64,000 bases of DNA, from assembly GCA_017501355.1 (NCBI GenBank), contig JAFVXA010000020.1, positions 1 through 64,000 on the forward strand, given 5' to 3'. The DNA is from Oscillospiraceae bacterium (lineage in GTDB: Bacteria; Bacillota; Clostridia; Oscillospirales; Oscillospiraceae). Each line of letters begins with the position of its first letter. Position 1 is the first letter of the stretch. Positions 25,795 to 35,234 of the stretch are shown one piece after another. The position numbers were made by a program, and so were the translations under genes. The notes under the pieces were generated by a model that was given only the letters and a program-made list of their open reading frames with translations, searched no databases and was not told the origin of the DNA.

Positions 25795-27192
25795 TTATCT
25801 CTTCTCGAAGATCGCCTTCATGCCCTTGTAGGTCATGTAGCAGTCGAGCTTGGAGACGGTTTCATAGGGTGCGTGCATGGACAGCACAGGCACACCTGCA
25901 TCGAGGGTGTCGATGTTACGCTCTGCCATGAACTTGGCAACGGTACCGCCGCCGCCTGCGTCGATCTTGCCCAGCTCTGCCATCTGCCAGACGACACCGT
26001 TTTCGTTGAACAGCTTGCGCACCAGACCCACCACCTCAGCGGATGCGTCGGACGCGCCGCCCTTGCCGCCGCTGCCGGTGTACTTGCAAAGACCGATGCC
26101 ATAGTTGATGAAGGCGCTGTTGCGCTTTTCAAACACGTCCGCAAATGCGGGATCGTAAGCGGCAGTCACGTCTGCGGAGAGGCAGAAGGACTTCTCATAG
26201 CAAGCGCGCAGGGATACGCCCTGACCCTCGCAGAGATCCTCCATGAAGGTATCGAAGGCTGCGGACTTCATGCCGCTGACACCGTCAGAGCCGATCTCTT
26301 CCTTATCTGCGAAGATGCAGACCGCGGTCTTTTCGGGCTTTTCCACATCGAACAGCGCTGCCAGCTCCGCATAGGAGCAGACACGGTCATCGTGACCATA
26401 AGCGGCAATGAGACTGCGGTCAAAGCCGATGTCACGGGCGTGACCTGCGGGCACAGCGGAGATCTCCGCGCTGATGAAGTCCTCCTCGGTGATGCCGTAC
26501 TTTTCATAGAGCCACTTGAGCACCTGCAGCTTCACCAGATCCTTGCCCTCCTCGTCTGCGAGAGGCTCGCTGCCGACAAGCAGGTTCAGATTCTCTGCAG
26601 CGATGGCTTCACCGAGGGGCTTCTGGGACTGGGCACGACCGAGGTGGGGCAGCAGATCGCAGATGATGAACTGAGGATCCTCGGGCTTGTCGCCCACGTC
26701 CACGTTTACAACGCTGCCATCACGCAGCACCACCACACCGTGAAGCTCCAGAGGAACGGTGGGCCACTGATACTTGCGAATGCCGCCATAGTAATGGGTC
26801 TTAAGGAATGCCATTTCGCTGTCCTCATACAGGGGGCGGGGCTTCAGATCGAGACGGGGTGCGTCGGTGTGTGCCGCGCCAATGTTGGCACCCTCTGCAA
26901 GGCTCTTCTCACCGATGACGGCAAGCATAATTGCTTTACCGCGGTTGTTGAAGTATACCTTGTCGCCTGCCTGCAGTGCCATGCCGCGATGATATTCGCG
27001 GAAGCCGCGCTGCTCTGCGAGTTCAATGGCATAGTCCACACACTTGCGCTCGGTCTTGCTGTTGTCGAGGAACTTCTTGTAGTCCTCTGCATAACGCTCC
27101 ATGCCCGCGCGGTCCTCCTCGCTCAGAGACAGGAAACCATTCTTGGGGTCATAGACCAGCTTTTCTCTCCATTCGCTCTTCTTTTCGCACAT
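25795..27192 (-). CDS. M18-family aminopeptidase
   Basis: A 465-residue zinc aminopeptidase of the M18 (aspartyl aminopeptidase-like) family. The metal ligands are seen in IGAAHTDAPRLDLKPRPLYE, ADKEEIGSDGVSGMKS and a C-terminal LSMHAPYETVSKLD. The middle LHGVVVLRDGSVVNVDVG is characteristic. It acts in cytosolic peptide turnover, removing N-terminal residues. The start codon lies 1 bp after the upstream fusion gene's stop, so the two are co-transcribed, and a terminator follows. Confidence 0.9.
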   Translation of the reverse strand: MCEKKSEWREKLVYDPKNGFLSLSEEDRAGMERYAEDYKKFLDNSKTERKCVDYAIELAEQRGFREYHRGMALQAGDKVYFNNRGKAIMLAVIGEKSLAEGANIGAAHTDAPRLDLKPRPLYEDSEMAFLKTHYYGGIRKYQWPTVPLELHGVVVLRDGSVVNVDVGDKPEDPQFIICDLLPHLGRAQSQKPLGEAIAAENLNLLVGSEPLADEEGKDLVKLQVLKWLYEKYGITEEDFISAEISAVPAGHARDIGFDRSLIAAYGHDDRVCSYAELAALFDVEKPEKTAVCIFADKEEIGSDGVSGMKSAAFDTFMEDLCEGQGVSLRACYEKSFCLSADVTAAYDPAFADVFEKRNSAFINYGIGLCKYTGSGGKGGASDASAEVVGLVRKLFNENGVVWQMAELGKIDAGGGGTVAKFMAERNIDTLDAGVPVLSMHAPYETVSKLDCYMTYKGMKAIFEKR

Positions 27193-27193
27193 A

Positions 27194-28834
27194 TCACAGA
27201 TCCTCCTTCAGTTCTTGAATCAGATGGTTCAGATATTCTTCCGCCTGCTGCGCCAGCTTCTGCGGCGTTTCAGCATCATTGATAAACACATGGTCGCAGC
27301 GGCTTGCGTAGTAGCTTTCCTCCCGCTGCGCCGCCATACGGAGCATTGCCTGCTCCTCGGAAATGCCGTCCCGCGTCATGATGCGGCGAAGCCGCAGCTC
27401 CTTCGGCGCGGTGACTGCCACCGTGTAGTCGCAGAAATCCCGCAGCAGGCAGTCCGTCAGATTGATGGCATCAATGCCGATGATCGTTTGTTCCGCTTCA
27501 CGGATACGCTGCAGTGCCCCACGGGGGACCGCCGCAAAAACGATGGCGTTGAGCTTCGCAAGCTCCCGCTCGTCGGAAAAAACCCGCGTGCCAAGTGCCT
27601 TGCGGTCAAGCTTCCCCTCGCAGAAGATCTCATCTCCGAAGGCTTTCCGCAGATCATTCTGTAAAGTCACATCACTTTCCAGCATTTCTGTATAAAGGGC
27701 ATCGCAGTCAATGATGTATGCGCCGAGCTTTTCCAGCTCCCGCAAAAGGGTCGTTTTTCCCGCGCCTGTCTGCCCCGTAAAGCCGATGACCGTCTTGCCA
27801 AAGGGCAGATCCACAGTCTGAAAGCCCGCCGCCTTTTTCAGACGGTTCTCCACTGCGAAGCCAAGACCCTCGCTGTCGGGACATTGGGCATAAATCTCAT
27901 CAACCGATATATCGTCAAAAGCGCGCAATATATCAAACACTCTTCTTGCCTGCTCTGCCTTGTCGCCTTCGCTGCCCATGCAGCGCACCTCGGCTTCGCC
28001 AAAGCAGTGGGCGTATTCATCAAAGCACACCACGCCCACGCCTTCACCTGAGCGGCGGGCAATGTAGCGGGCGCTTTTTGCGCCGTCACCCGTCACCACC
28101 GTTACAGGGGCTTGCGGCGCATAATGGCGGTATTTCATGCCGGGCGCACGGGGCTGTTCCCCCTCTCCCAGCTTTTCGCGAACCGCCTTATCCACCTCCA
28201 CGCCGCCAAGAACGTCGTTCAGCTTTTCCAGCGGCAGACCACCGGGACGCAGCAGCCGCGGCGGGGTCACGGTCAAATCCACGATGGTGGACTCCACGCC
28301 CACAGAGCAAGCGCCGCCATCCACAATGCCTTCGATCCTGCCCTCCATATCCGCCAGCACATGGGCGGCAGTGGTACAGCTGGGGCGACCACTGCGGTTG
28401 GCACTGGGGGCTGCCACAGGCACGTCAGATGCCCGGATCACCGCGAGGGTCGCGGCGTGATCGGGGCAGCGCATCCCCACGGTATCGAGCCCTGCCGTGG
28501 TCTCATCCGGCACACAGGGCTTGCGCTTGAGGATCATGGTCAGCGGTCCCGGCCAGAACTCCTCCGCAAGCCGCCACGCCACCTCCGGCACATCCTCACA
28601 GTAGCGGGTGAGCCAGCTTGCCTCGGGAATATGCAGGATCAAGGGATTGTCCTGTGGACGCCCCTTCGCTTCAAAGATGCGGCGCACGGCGGCGCTGTCA
28701 AGTCCGTTGGCACCGAGCCCATAGACCGTTTCCGTGGGGATCGCCAGCAGTCCGCCGCCGCGAAGGATCTCCGCTGCCGCGGCGATATCACTCCCGTTCA
28801 CCGCCGCCGTCATGTCAAATACTTTCGTTTTCAA
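27194..28834 (-). CDS. Fusion of L-threonylcarbamoyladenylate synthase (Sua5) and dephospho-CoA kinase (CoaE)
   Basis: A 546-residue two-enzyme protein. Residues 1-335 are Sua5/YwlC: GGGLLAIPTETVYGLGANG, KGRPQDNPLILHI, PVAAPSANRSGRPS and a C-terminal Sua5 domain with APGMKYRHYAP. It makes the threonylcarbamoyl-AMP precursor of tRNA t6A. Residues about 347-546 are a full-length CoaE: P-loop GQTGAGKTT (354-362), IIDCDALYTEM and LDRKALGTRVFSDE. It carries out the last step of CoA synthesis. There is no stop or frameshift between the parts. The start is taken as TTG at 28834, after AAAGGAAG and 13 bp after prfA. Confidence 0.88.
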   Translation of the reverse strand: MKTKVFDMTAAVNGSDIAAAAEILRGGGLLAIPTETVYGLGANGLDSAAVRRIFEAKGRPQDNPLILHIPEASWLTRYCEDVPEVAWRLAEEFWPGPLTMILKRKPCVPDETTAGLDTVGMRCPDHAATLAVIRASDVPVAAPSANRSGRPSCTTAAHVLADMEGRIEGIVDGGACSVGVESTIVDLTVTPPRLLRPGGLPLEKLNDVLGGVEVDKAVREKLGEGEQPRAPGMKYRHYAPQAPVTVVTGDGAKSARYIARRSGEGVGVVCFDEYAHCFGEAEVRCMGSEGDKAEQARRVFDILRAFDDISVDEIYAQCPDSEGLGFAVENRLKKAAGFQTVDLPFGKTVIGFTGQTGAGKTTLLRELEKLGAYIIDCDALYTEMLESDVTLQNDLRKAFGDEIFCEGKLDRKALGTRVFSDERELAKLNAIVFAAVPRGALQRIREAEQTIIGIDAINLTDCLLRDFCDYTVAVTAPKELRLRRIMTRDGISEEQAMLRMAAQREESYYASRCDHVFINDAETPQKLAQQAEEYLNHLIQELKEDL

Positions 28835-28847
28835 TTTCTCGCTTCCT

Positions 28848-29918
28848 TTATGCTTCTCCGGCTTCACGGAGCTTCTCTGCCTGATCCGCCGTCACCAGTG
28901 CGTCGATCATGGCATCGAGACCGCCGTTCATCACATTTGCAAGGGGGAAATTCTTTTCCTCTCCCGTCAGACGATGATCCGTCACACGGTTCTGGGGGTA
29001 GTTGTAGGTACGGATGCGCTCGCTGCGGTCGCCGCTGCCCACCTGACTCTTTCGCTCGGCAGCCATCGCCATGCGCTGCTTCTCCTGCTCCGCTTCATAG
29101 AGCTTGCTGCGGAGGATCTTCATGGCGCGGTCACGGTTCTTGTGCTGGCTGCGCTCATCCTGACACTCCACCACAACGCCTGTGGGGAGATGGGTGATGC
29201 GAATGGCAGACTCGGTCTTGTTCACGTGCTGACCACCTGCGCCGCTGCTGCGGAAGGTATCCACCTGCAAGTCGGCAGGATTGATATCAAACTCCACATC
29301 CTCCGCCTCGGGCAGCACGGCAACGGTAGCGGCAGAGGTATGGATCCGTCCTGAGGACTCCGTCTCCGGCACGCGCTGCACGCGGTGGGTGCCCGCCTCG
29401 AATTTCAGACGGGAATAGGCACCCTCACCCTCTATCACAAAGCTCACTTCCTTGCAGCCGCCCATTTCGGACTCGCTGCGGTTGACGATCTCGAGCTTCC
29501 AGCGGCGGTTCTCTGCGTAAATACTGTACATACGGAAGAGGTCTGCCGCGAACAAGCTGCCCTCTTCGCCGCCTACACCACCGCGAATCTCCATGATGAC
29601 GTTTTTGGAGTCATTGGGGTCTTTCGGCAGCAGAAGCACCGTCAGCTGCTCCTTCAGCGCTGCCATCTGCTCCTTGCCGCTGCGCAGCTCCTCCTGCGCC
29701 ATTTCCTTGAGTTCCGGGTCGCTCAGCAGCTCCTCCGCCTCCCGCACCGTGTTTTCCGCCCGGCAATACTCACGCCAGCAGGCAACAATGGGTTCGAGAT
29801 CCTTTACTTCTCTGTTCAGCTTTTTCAGCAGTGCGGGATCAGCATAGACCGCGGGGTCTGCCAGCTGCGTCTGCTTTTCTTCAAACAGCTCTTCGAGCTT
29901 CCTCAGTTTATCCTGCAT
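28848..29918 (-). CDS. prfA: Peptide chain release factor 1
   Basis: A 356-residue RF1 that reads UAA and UAG. It contains the PxT-type tripeptide (PET) in HRVQRVPETESSGRIHTSA, which distinguishes RF1 from RF2's SPF. The GGQ motif is in RSSGAGGQHVNKTESAIR, followed by ERSQHKNRDRAMKILRSKL. The ATG at 29918 was chosen because GGAGG lies 6 nt upstream; the ATG at 29924 touches the ribosome site. It overlaps the end of the flavodoxin gene by 11 bp. prmC, the usual partner, is not next to it. Confidence 0.95.
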   Translation of the reverse strand: MQDKLRKLEELFEEKQTQLADPAVYADPALLKKLNREVKDLEPIVACWREYCRAENTVREAEELLSDPELKEMAQEELRSGKEQMAALKEQLTVLLLPKDPNDSKNVIMEIRGGVGGEEGSLFAADLFRMYSIYAENRRWKLEIVNRSESEMGGCKEVSFVIEGEGAYSRLKFEAGTHRVQRVPETESSGRIHTSAATVAVLPEAEDVEFDINPADLQVDTFRSSGAGGQHVNKTESAIRITHLPTGVVVECQDERSQHKNRDRAMKILRSKLYEAEQEKQRMAMAAERKSQVGSGDRSERIRTYNYPQNRVTDHRLTGEEKNFPLANVMNGGLDAMIDALVTADQAEKLREAGEA

Positions 29919-30498
29919 TGTCATCCTCCGTTCTGCGGCGGCGACGGCGACGGCGGGACTTTTTCACAGGCTCCGCAGGCACTGCCACATCATCCATCGC
30001 ATACAAGGCGGGCAGATCATTGCAGAGATTTTTCAGCTCGTTCAAAAACTGGTCGCGCCAGAAATGATAGCCCACGCTGTCCACGCGGATGGATGCACCT
30101 GCCAGACGGGGGCGGGTGGTGTAGAGATCCATCTGGTCAAAGATGTCCTCGTCACGATGCTCACTGCCGCGGGTCAGCACGTATGCAACATTTCTCAGCT
30201 CCAGACCGTGACGCTTGAGAAAGCCGCGCATCACACTGCTGCAGCGTCCCGCCCAGATGGGCGTGCCCAGCACCACCAGCTTATAGTCCTCCAGCTCCCG
30301 CTCCGTCTTATAGGGTTGGGTCTTGTGGGTGCCGCGGCGCATAGCATCAATGCCGCACATAAAGAAACCCAGTGCGCCGCTGCGGTCGATGCCGTCGGTG
30401 ATCTCCACCAGCTCCGCATCCAGCGCCTGCGCCATATCCTGCATCACTTCCCGCGTCTTTCCCGTGCGGGAATAATACAGGCACAAAATATCACTCAT
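29908..30498 (-). CDS. Flavodoxin-domain protein with arginine-rich tail
   Basis: A 196-residue protein. The N-terminal flavodoxin fold has a phosphate-binding loop YYSRTGKTREVMQ and a central LVVLGTPIWAGRCSSVMRGFL, indicating FMN binding. It resembles flavodoxin-like oxidoreductases that act on small redox partners. The C-terminus is odd: after VKKS come eight consecutive arginines, then an acidic end. The tail could bind nucleic acid or membrane. The last codons overlap prfA. It probably shares a transcript with the YdcF gene 3 bp upstream. Confidence 0.8.
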   Translation of the reverse strand: MSDILCLYYSRTGKTREVMQDMAQALDAELVEITDGIDRSGALGFFMCGIDAMRRGTHKTQPYKTERELEDYKLVVLGTPIWAGRCSSVMRGFLKRHGLELRNVAYVLTRGSEHRDEDIFDQMDLYTTRPRLAGASIRVDSVGYHFWRDQFLNELKNLCNDLPALYAMDDVAVPAEPVKKSRRRRRRRRTEDDNAG

Positions 30499-30501
30499 GT
30501 T

Positions 30502-31281
30502 TTATCCTCCTATCAAAACGGCTTCCGCCATACCGAAGGCTTCTCGCACATAGTAATTCACCGTCAACGGCCAGAAGATGGCGGGCATGTGTGCCGCCAC
30601 AGGCACCATGCTGGGCGGTCCCCAGAGATATGCCGCCCGCGCCAGATGATAATCGTTGCTGACAACGGCAATGTTGCTCGTGGTGTCGATGCCCCTCTCA
30701 TGGAGCAGGGTCAGAGAATAATCAATATTCTCCCGGGTGTTGCTCGCCTGCTCCTCCAAAATGATGCGTTTCTCATCGACACCGTGGTTCATCAGCCAGT
30801 CTGCCATGCAGCGTGCTTCGGTGATCTCCTCGCCGTTGCCCTGTCCGCCGGTGACGACAATGGGGATATCGGGCTTGTCCGCAATATACTCCAGCGCTGC
30901 CTCCAGTCTCGTCTGCAGGGTCAGAGACGGGACGCGCCCGTTGACCCCCGCACCAAGGATGATAACGGCAGTCACATCCCGCTCCCAGTCGGTCTCATCC
31001 CCGGAAAGCACCCGAATCTCCATCACAGAGAACAGCGCAAAGCCCAATGCAAAACAAAGCAGCAGCCCCCGCTTCAGCCAAAGCGCCCAGCGCCGCTCCG
31101 TCCCAAGGCGGTGCAGCGTCAGTATCAGCAGGATGAACGCCCCGCCGCACATCAGCAGCATTCCGCTGAAGCGCATCCCCGTCATGGGGATAAAGTACAG
31201 CGCCGCGCCAAGCAGCAGCATCAGCACTGCCCCCAGTGCCCAGAGGGATATGGACTTTTTTCTCTTTCCACGGTAGGTCAT
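30502..31281 (-). CDS. YdcF/ElyC/SanA-family (DUF218) membrane protein
   Basis: A 259-residue protein with three N-terminal hydrophobic segments (about residues 9-31, 35-55, 66-88) and a DUF218 domain. The domain shows VIILGAGVNGRVPSLTLQTRL, IVVTGGQGNGEEITEA, ILEEQASNTRENI and VVSNDYHLARA, all typical of the ElyC/SanA/YdcF family. Members affect envelope integrity; biochemical activity is unsettled. The ATG at 31281 has AGGAG upstream; a longer frame from 31335 would overlap the ABC-F gene. Confidence 0.85.
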   Translation of the reverse strand: MTYRGKRKKSISLWALGAVLMLLLGAALYFIPMTGMRFSGMLLMCGGAFILLILTLHRLGTERRWALWLKRGLLLCFALGFALFSVMEIRVLSGDETDWERDVTAVIILGAGVNGRVPSLTLQTRLEAALEYIADKPDIPIVVTGGQGNGEEITEARCMADWLMNHGVDEKRIILEEQASNTRENIDYSLTLLHERGIDTTSNIAVVSNDYHLARAAYLWGPPSMVPVAAHMPAIFWPLTVNYYVREAFGMAEAVLIGG

Positions 31282-31312
31282 CGTCTTTGCTCCTGTGCTT
31301 CGTCCAAGGGAA

Positions 31313-33193
31313 TTATTCTCCCGCCTCTGCCGCAAGCTCCTCCCAGCGCTCCATCAGCGCCATCAGTTCTTCCTCCAACTGCTGCTTTTCCGCATACAGC
31401 TCGTTCAGTTTCCCCGCATCGCAGGCATGGACTTCCATCTCGGCATCGAGGTTCGCCATGCGTTCCTCCATCTTGGCGATATCCCGCTCACAGATGGTGA
31501 GAAGTCGCTTTGCAGAGGGGTTTTTCTTCACATTTGGTTTCTTTTCCGGCTTTTTCTCCGGCTCTTTTTCCACCGCTTTCTGACTTTCCTCCTGCGCCTT
31601 CACCTGCCGATAGGCAGCAAAGTTCATGGGATAGTCACGGATCACACCGTCGCTGAGCTCCCAGATGCGGGTGGCAAAGCGCTTGATGAAATAGCGGTCA
31701 TGGGAGACAAAGAGCAGCGTACCGTCATACGCCTCCACCGCTTCCTCGATCCACTCGCGGGACGCAATATCCAGATGGTTCGTGGGCTCGTCGAGGATGA
31801 GGAAATTCACTTCCTCGTCCATCAGCATACAGAGCTTCAGACGGCTCTTCTCGCCGCCGCTGAGCACCTCTACACTCTTGAACACATCCTCGCCGCAAAA
31901 ATCATAGGCAGCAAGGCGGTTACGGGCGCTCTGGGGTGTCATGTTCTTCTTTTCATAGAGCATTGTGTTGACGAGACTGCGCTCGGGATGCTCAAATTCG
32001 ATGATCTGGGGCAGGTATGCCGTGCGGATGGCAGGACCGAAGCGAATGCGCCCCTCGTCGGGAGCTTCCTCCCCCATCAGCATACGGATGAGGGTGGATT
32101 TGCCCGTGCCGTTGTCCCCGAGCAGGGCAATGCGCTCGCCGCCCGTGACCTTTGCCTCCACACCCGAAAACAGGGTGCGGTCGCCAAAGCCCTTGGCAAC
32201 GCTCCGCAGCACCAGTGCCTCATCGCCGTTGAACTCAAGGGATGCAAACTGCTGCTTGAGCTTTTTGTCCCGGATGGGCTTTTCCGTGGTGCGCATACGC
32301 TCGATACGGCGCTCCATGGAAATGGCACGTTTATAGGTCTTGTCCATACCCATAAATGCCCACAGGCGCAGCTGCTCCGCAGACTTCTCCAGCTGCTGGA
32401 TCTTCGCCTGCTCCTTCTCATAGCGGCGAAGCTGTTCAAGATAGCGGCGCTCTTTTTCCACCGCATAGAAGCTGTAATTGCCGCTGTAAAACTCCGCCCT
32501 GCCGTTTGCCAGCTCGATCACTCTTGTCACGGTGCGGTCGAGAAAGTAACGGTCATGGGAAATGGTCACAACAGTCCCGCGGAACTTCGCGATATACTCC
32601 TCCAGCCATTCCGTCGCGTGGAGATCCAGATGGTTCGTGGGCTCATCCAGCAGAAGGATATCCGTATCCTCCAGAATCAGTCTACCGAGGTTCACACGGG
32701 TACGCTCGCCGCCCGAGAGGGAATCGAAGAGCTGGTTTCGCTGGCTCTCGGGAATGGAAAGACCGTTGACCACCTTATTCACCTGCGTGTCCATATCGTA
32801 GCCGCCGAGACCTTCATAGCGGCTCTGCAGTTCCCCGTAGCGGCGAAGCGCTTCGCTGTCCCCCTCCATGCGGCCTGCAAGCTCCGTCATCTCCCGCTCC
32901 ATGCGGTGCAACCGTTCAAAGGCGCTGCGAAGCACATCCTCCACGGTGTAGCCCGCAGGATAAACGGGGATCTGAGAGATCAGACCCACGCGGCGACCGC
33001 TGGCAAGGATCACCTCGCCGCTGCTTGGCTCCAGCTCCCCCGTGAGGATCTTGAAGAGGGTGGTCTTACCCGCACCGTTTTTGCCAAGCAAGCCCACGCG
33101 CTCTCCCGCTTCAATCTGAAAGCTCACGCCGTCCAGTATATTTTTTTCCAAGTCAAAGGACTTTACCAGATCCCTGACGCTGATATCGATCAT
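31313..33193 (-). CDS. ABC-F family ATPase
   Basis: A 626-residue soluble protein with two ABC ATPase domains and no membrane region. Walker A motifs are GKNGAGKTT and GDNGTGKST. The signatures are LSGGERTRVNLGRLI and LSGGEKSRLKLCML, each followed by LLLDEPTNHLD or LILDEPTNHLD. The inter-domain linker is moderate in length, and the C-terminus is a Lys/Pro/Glu-rich stretch plus a coiled coil (about 550-626). ABC-F proteins act on the ribosome to relieve stalls or, in some subfamilies, give antibiotic protection. Genomic context is housekeeping, so a ribosome role is more likely. Confidence 0.92.
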   Translation of the reverse strand: MIDISVRDLVKSFDLEKNILDGVSFQIEAGERVGLLGKNGAGKTTLFKILTGELEPSSGEVILASGRRVGLISQIPVYPAGYTVEDVLRSAFERLHRMEREMTELAGRMEGDSEALRRYGELQSRYEGLGGYDMDTQVNKVVNGLSIPESQRNQLFDSLSGGERTRVNLGRLILEDTDILLLDEPTNHLDLHATEWLEEYIAKFRGTVVTISHDRYFLDRTVTRVIELANGRAEFYSGNYSFYAVEKERRYLEQLRRYEKEQAKIQQLEKSAEQLRLWAFMGMDKTYKRAISMERRIERMRTTEKPIRDKKLKQQFASLEFNGDEALVLRSVAKGFGDRTLFSGVEAKVTGGERIALLGDNGTGKSTLIRMLMGEEAPDEGRIRFGPAIRTAYLPQIIEFEHPERSLVNTMLYEKKNMTPQSARNRLAAYDFCGEDVFKSVEVLSGGEKSRLKLCMLMDEEVNFLILDEPTNHLDIASREWIEEAVEAYDGTLLFVSHDRYFIKRFATRIWELSDGVIRDYPMNFAAYRQVKAQEESQKAVEKEPEKKPEKKPNVKKNPSAKRLLTICERDIAKMEERMANLDAEMEVHACDAGKLNELYAEKQQLEEELMALMERWEELAAEAGE

Positions 33194-33216
33194 AATACTA
33201 AAATCTCTTTTCTATA

Positions 33217-33245
33217 AAGTCGCCGCCCGCCTTGAGCGGCGGCTT
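33217..33245 (-). terminator. Terminator after murF
   Basis: AAGTCGCCGC and GCGGCGGCTT pair with one wobble position. On the minus strand the stem follows the murF stop immediately; a clear T-tract is short. Confidence 0.6.
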
Positions 33246-33246
33246 G

Positions 33247-34629
33247 TTAAAAAGTGTGCTCTCTCAATCGGTCTGCCACCTGATCGAAGCGCCCTGAAAA
33301 GTGGGATGCCTTCAGCAGCAGGACACTGCCGGGGACATACACATCCAGCAGCTCCTCCCATGCATCTTCCTTACTCTCATACCAGCGCACATCCTTACAG
33401 CCCGCTTTCTTCGCCGCAGGTGCCATATAATCCCTGCAAAGCGTCCCCACACAAAACAGATGGTCAATGCCAAGCTCCGCCACAAGCCGTCCGATCTCCT
33501 CGTGACCCTCCTGCTCCGCGCCGCCAAGCTCCTTCATGTCGCCCAGCATGGCGATCTTTGTCATCTCCCCTGCATTCGCAAGGATCTTCACCGCCCCCGC
33601 CATAGACTGGGGGTTGGCATTATAGCTGTCGTTGAGCATGACACGTTCCCCTGCAAGGCGCTCCACCCGCATACGGTCTCCCGCAGGGACGTATGCGGCA
33701 ATGCCGCGGACAATTTCTTCCGCGCCGAGCCCCATCTGCTCCGCAATGGCGGCGGCGTAGGCAGCGGCATAACACATGTGGATACCGGGGGCAGGGATCT
33801 CCACAGCGTAGGCATTTTTCTCCGTGCGGATGGTGCAGCTCATACCGCACACACCCCGATCCACCACGTCCGCAATGCGGACGTTGCAGTGCTCGCTCAT
33901 GCCGCAGCGAAGAATTTTCTGCGGAATTTCCACCGTATTCAGCAGCTCATCATCACCGTTGAGCACAGCGATGCCATCGGTATCCAGCTTCTCAAAAATC
34001 TCGCTTTTCGCCCTGAGGATGCCCTCGCGGCTGCCGAGATATTCCATGTGCGCCACGCCGATGTTAATGATGACGGCGTAATGGGGTCGCACGGCTTCCC
34101 CCAGCCAGCGGATCTGACCGAAGTTATCCATACCCGTCTCGATCACAGCAGCCTCATGCTGCTCGTTCAGATCCATAAGGATCATGGGCGTGCCGAGGTC
34201 ACCGTTGAAATTGCCGATGGTCTTGAGGGTATTGTATTTCTGAGAAAGGACGATGGCGATCATTTCCTTGGCAGTGGTCTTGCCCGTGCTGCCCGTGATC
34301 TGCACAAAGGGAATGTCAAAGCGGCTGCGGTAGGCTGCCGCAAGCTCCTTCAGCGCCACGCGGGTGTCCTCCACCTTGATGTAGAACTTGCCCGCGCAGA
34401 GGGTCGCGGGCACCACGGCGGTCATGCAGCCCGCCGCGCCGTTTTCCATGGCAGAAGCGATAAAATCGTGTCCGTCAAAGCGTTCGCCCCGCCAGGGGAG
34501 AAACAGGCTTCCCGCCTCCATTTTGCGGCTGTCGGTGGAAATTTTAGTTACAACGGTATCTTCATCCCCCTGCAGCAGCGTGCCATGCACGGCAGCAAGG
34601 ATCTCCTTCACAGTCATCTTCATCTGCAC
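33247..34629 (-). CDS. murF: UDP-N-acetylmuramoyl-tripeptide--D-alanyl-D-alanine ligase
   Basis: A 460-residue Mur ligase adding D-Ala-D-Ala to the peptidoglycan precursor. Features are an N-terminal substrate domain with STDSRKMEAGSLFLPWRGER, the P-loop GSTGKTT at 113-119, and NFNGDLGTPMILMDL. VIETGMDNFGQIRWL and the LNDSYNANPQSMAGAVKIL block of the C-terminal domain follow. Possible starts are GTG at 34629 (5 nt after AAAGGA) and ATG at 34623 (11 nt after it); they differ by two residues. It is away from other mur genes, upstream of ABC-F. Confidence 0.94.
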   Translation of the reverse strand: MQMKMTVKEILAAVHGTLLQGDEDTVVTKISTDSRKMEAGSLFLPWRGERFDGHDFIASAMENGAAGCMTAVVPATLCAGKFYIKVEDTRVALKELAAAYRSRFDIPFVQITGSTGKTTAKEMIAIVLSQKYNTLKTIGNFNGDLGTPMILMDLNEQHEAAVIETGMDNFGQIRWLGEAVRPHYAVIINIGVAHMEYLGSREGILRAKSEIFEKLDTDGIAVLNGDDELLNTVEIPQKILRCGMSEHCNVRIADVVDRGVCGMSCTIRTEKNAYAVEIPAPGIHMCYAAAYAAAIAEQMGLGAEEIVRGIAAYVPAGDRMRVERLAGERVMLNDSYNANPQSMAGAVKILANAGEMTKIAMLGDMKELGGAEQEGHEEIGRLVAELGIDHLFCVGTLCRDYMAPAAKKAGCKDVRWYESKEDAWEELLDVYVPGSVLLLKASHFSGRFDQVADRLREHTF

Positions 34630-34697
34630 TCAAATCCTTTCCTCACTTTTTACGAAAGGGCATACTATTTCTATTTTACCTACTATCTCAGTCTGGT

Positions 34698-34726
34698 ATC
34701 ATACCATATCCCTGCCCCGATTACAA
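34698..34726 (-). promoter_or_regulatory. Promoter of murF
   Basis: On the minus strand TTGTAA (34721-34726) and TATGAT (34698-34703) have a 17 bp spacer, about 70 bp ahead of the start. Confidence 0.55.
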
Positions 34727-34752
34727 GCAAAGGGACGTGCAAAAAAGCAAAA

Positions 34753-34778
34753 AAGAGAGACGCAAACGCGTCTCTCTT
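34753..34778 (-). terminator. Terminator after rplS
   Basis: An 11-bp stem, AAGAGAGACGC / GCGTCTCTCTT, with an AAAC loop, followed by a long T/A-rich run on the minus strand. Confidence 0.85.
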
Positions 34779-34789
34779 CTCTGTAAGTC

Positions 34790-35131
34790 TTAGACTCTTT
34801 CCTTGACCTTAGCGCTCTTACCAACGCGGCTGCGCAGGTAGTAGAGCTTAGCGCGGCGAACCTTACCATGGCGAACCACTTCGACCTTGTCGATAGAGGG
34901 GGAGTGGACAGGGAACACCTTCTCCACGCCGACGCCGTAGGACAGGCGGCGAACGGTGAAGGTCTCACCAACACTGCCGTGCTTCTTAGCGATCACAGTA
35001 CCCTCGAACACCTGAATACGCTCGCGGTTACCTTCCTTGATCTTCACGTGCACCTTGACGGTATCACCGACTTCGATGACAGGCGCATCAGCCTTCATCT
35101 GCTGCTCGTTGAGAATCTTAATCAGATCCAT
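34790..35131 (-). CDS. rplS: 50S ribosomal protein L19
   Basis: A 113-residue bL19 located at the 30S-50S interface. It is recognised by [40 protein letters not shown] and the C-terminal [18 protein letters not shown]. The length is standard. It has its own promoter and terminator; the usual neighbours trmD and rimM are absent here. Confidence 0.96.
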   Translation of the reverse strand: MDLIKILNEQQMKADAPVIEVGDTVKVHVKIKEGNRERIQVFEGTVIAKKHGSVGETFTVRRLSYGVGVEKVFPVHSPSIDKVEVVRHGKVRRAKLYYLRSRVGKSAKVKERV

Positions 35132-35234
35132 CTTGCTTTTCCTCCTAAATTATAGGTGTTCATACCGCTTTTCCTACGCAAACCGCACATTTCGTCTGCG
35201 CACGATAGAGGACCACCCTTTTTCATGCCATGAT

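Noticed and set aside
31313..33193. Antibiotic-resistance ABC-F protein
   Set aside because: Surrounding genes are housekeeping, and sequence alone does not place it in a resistance subfamily.
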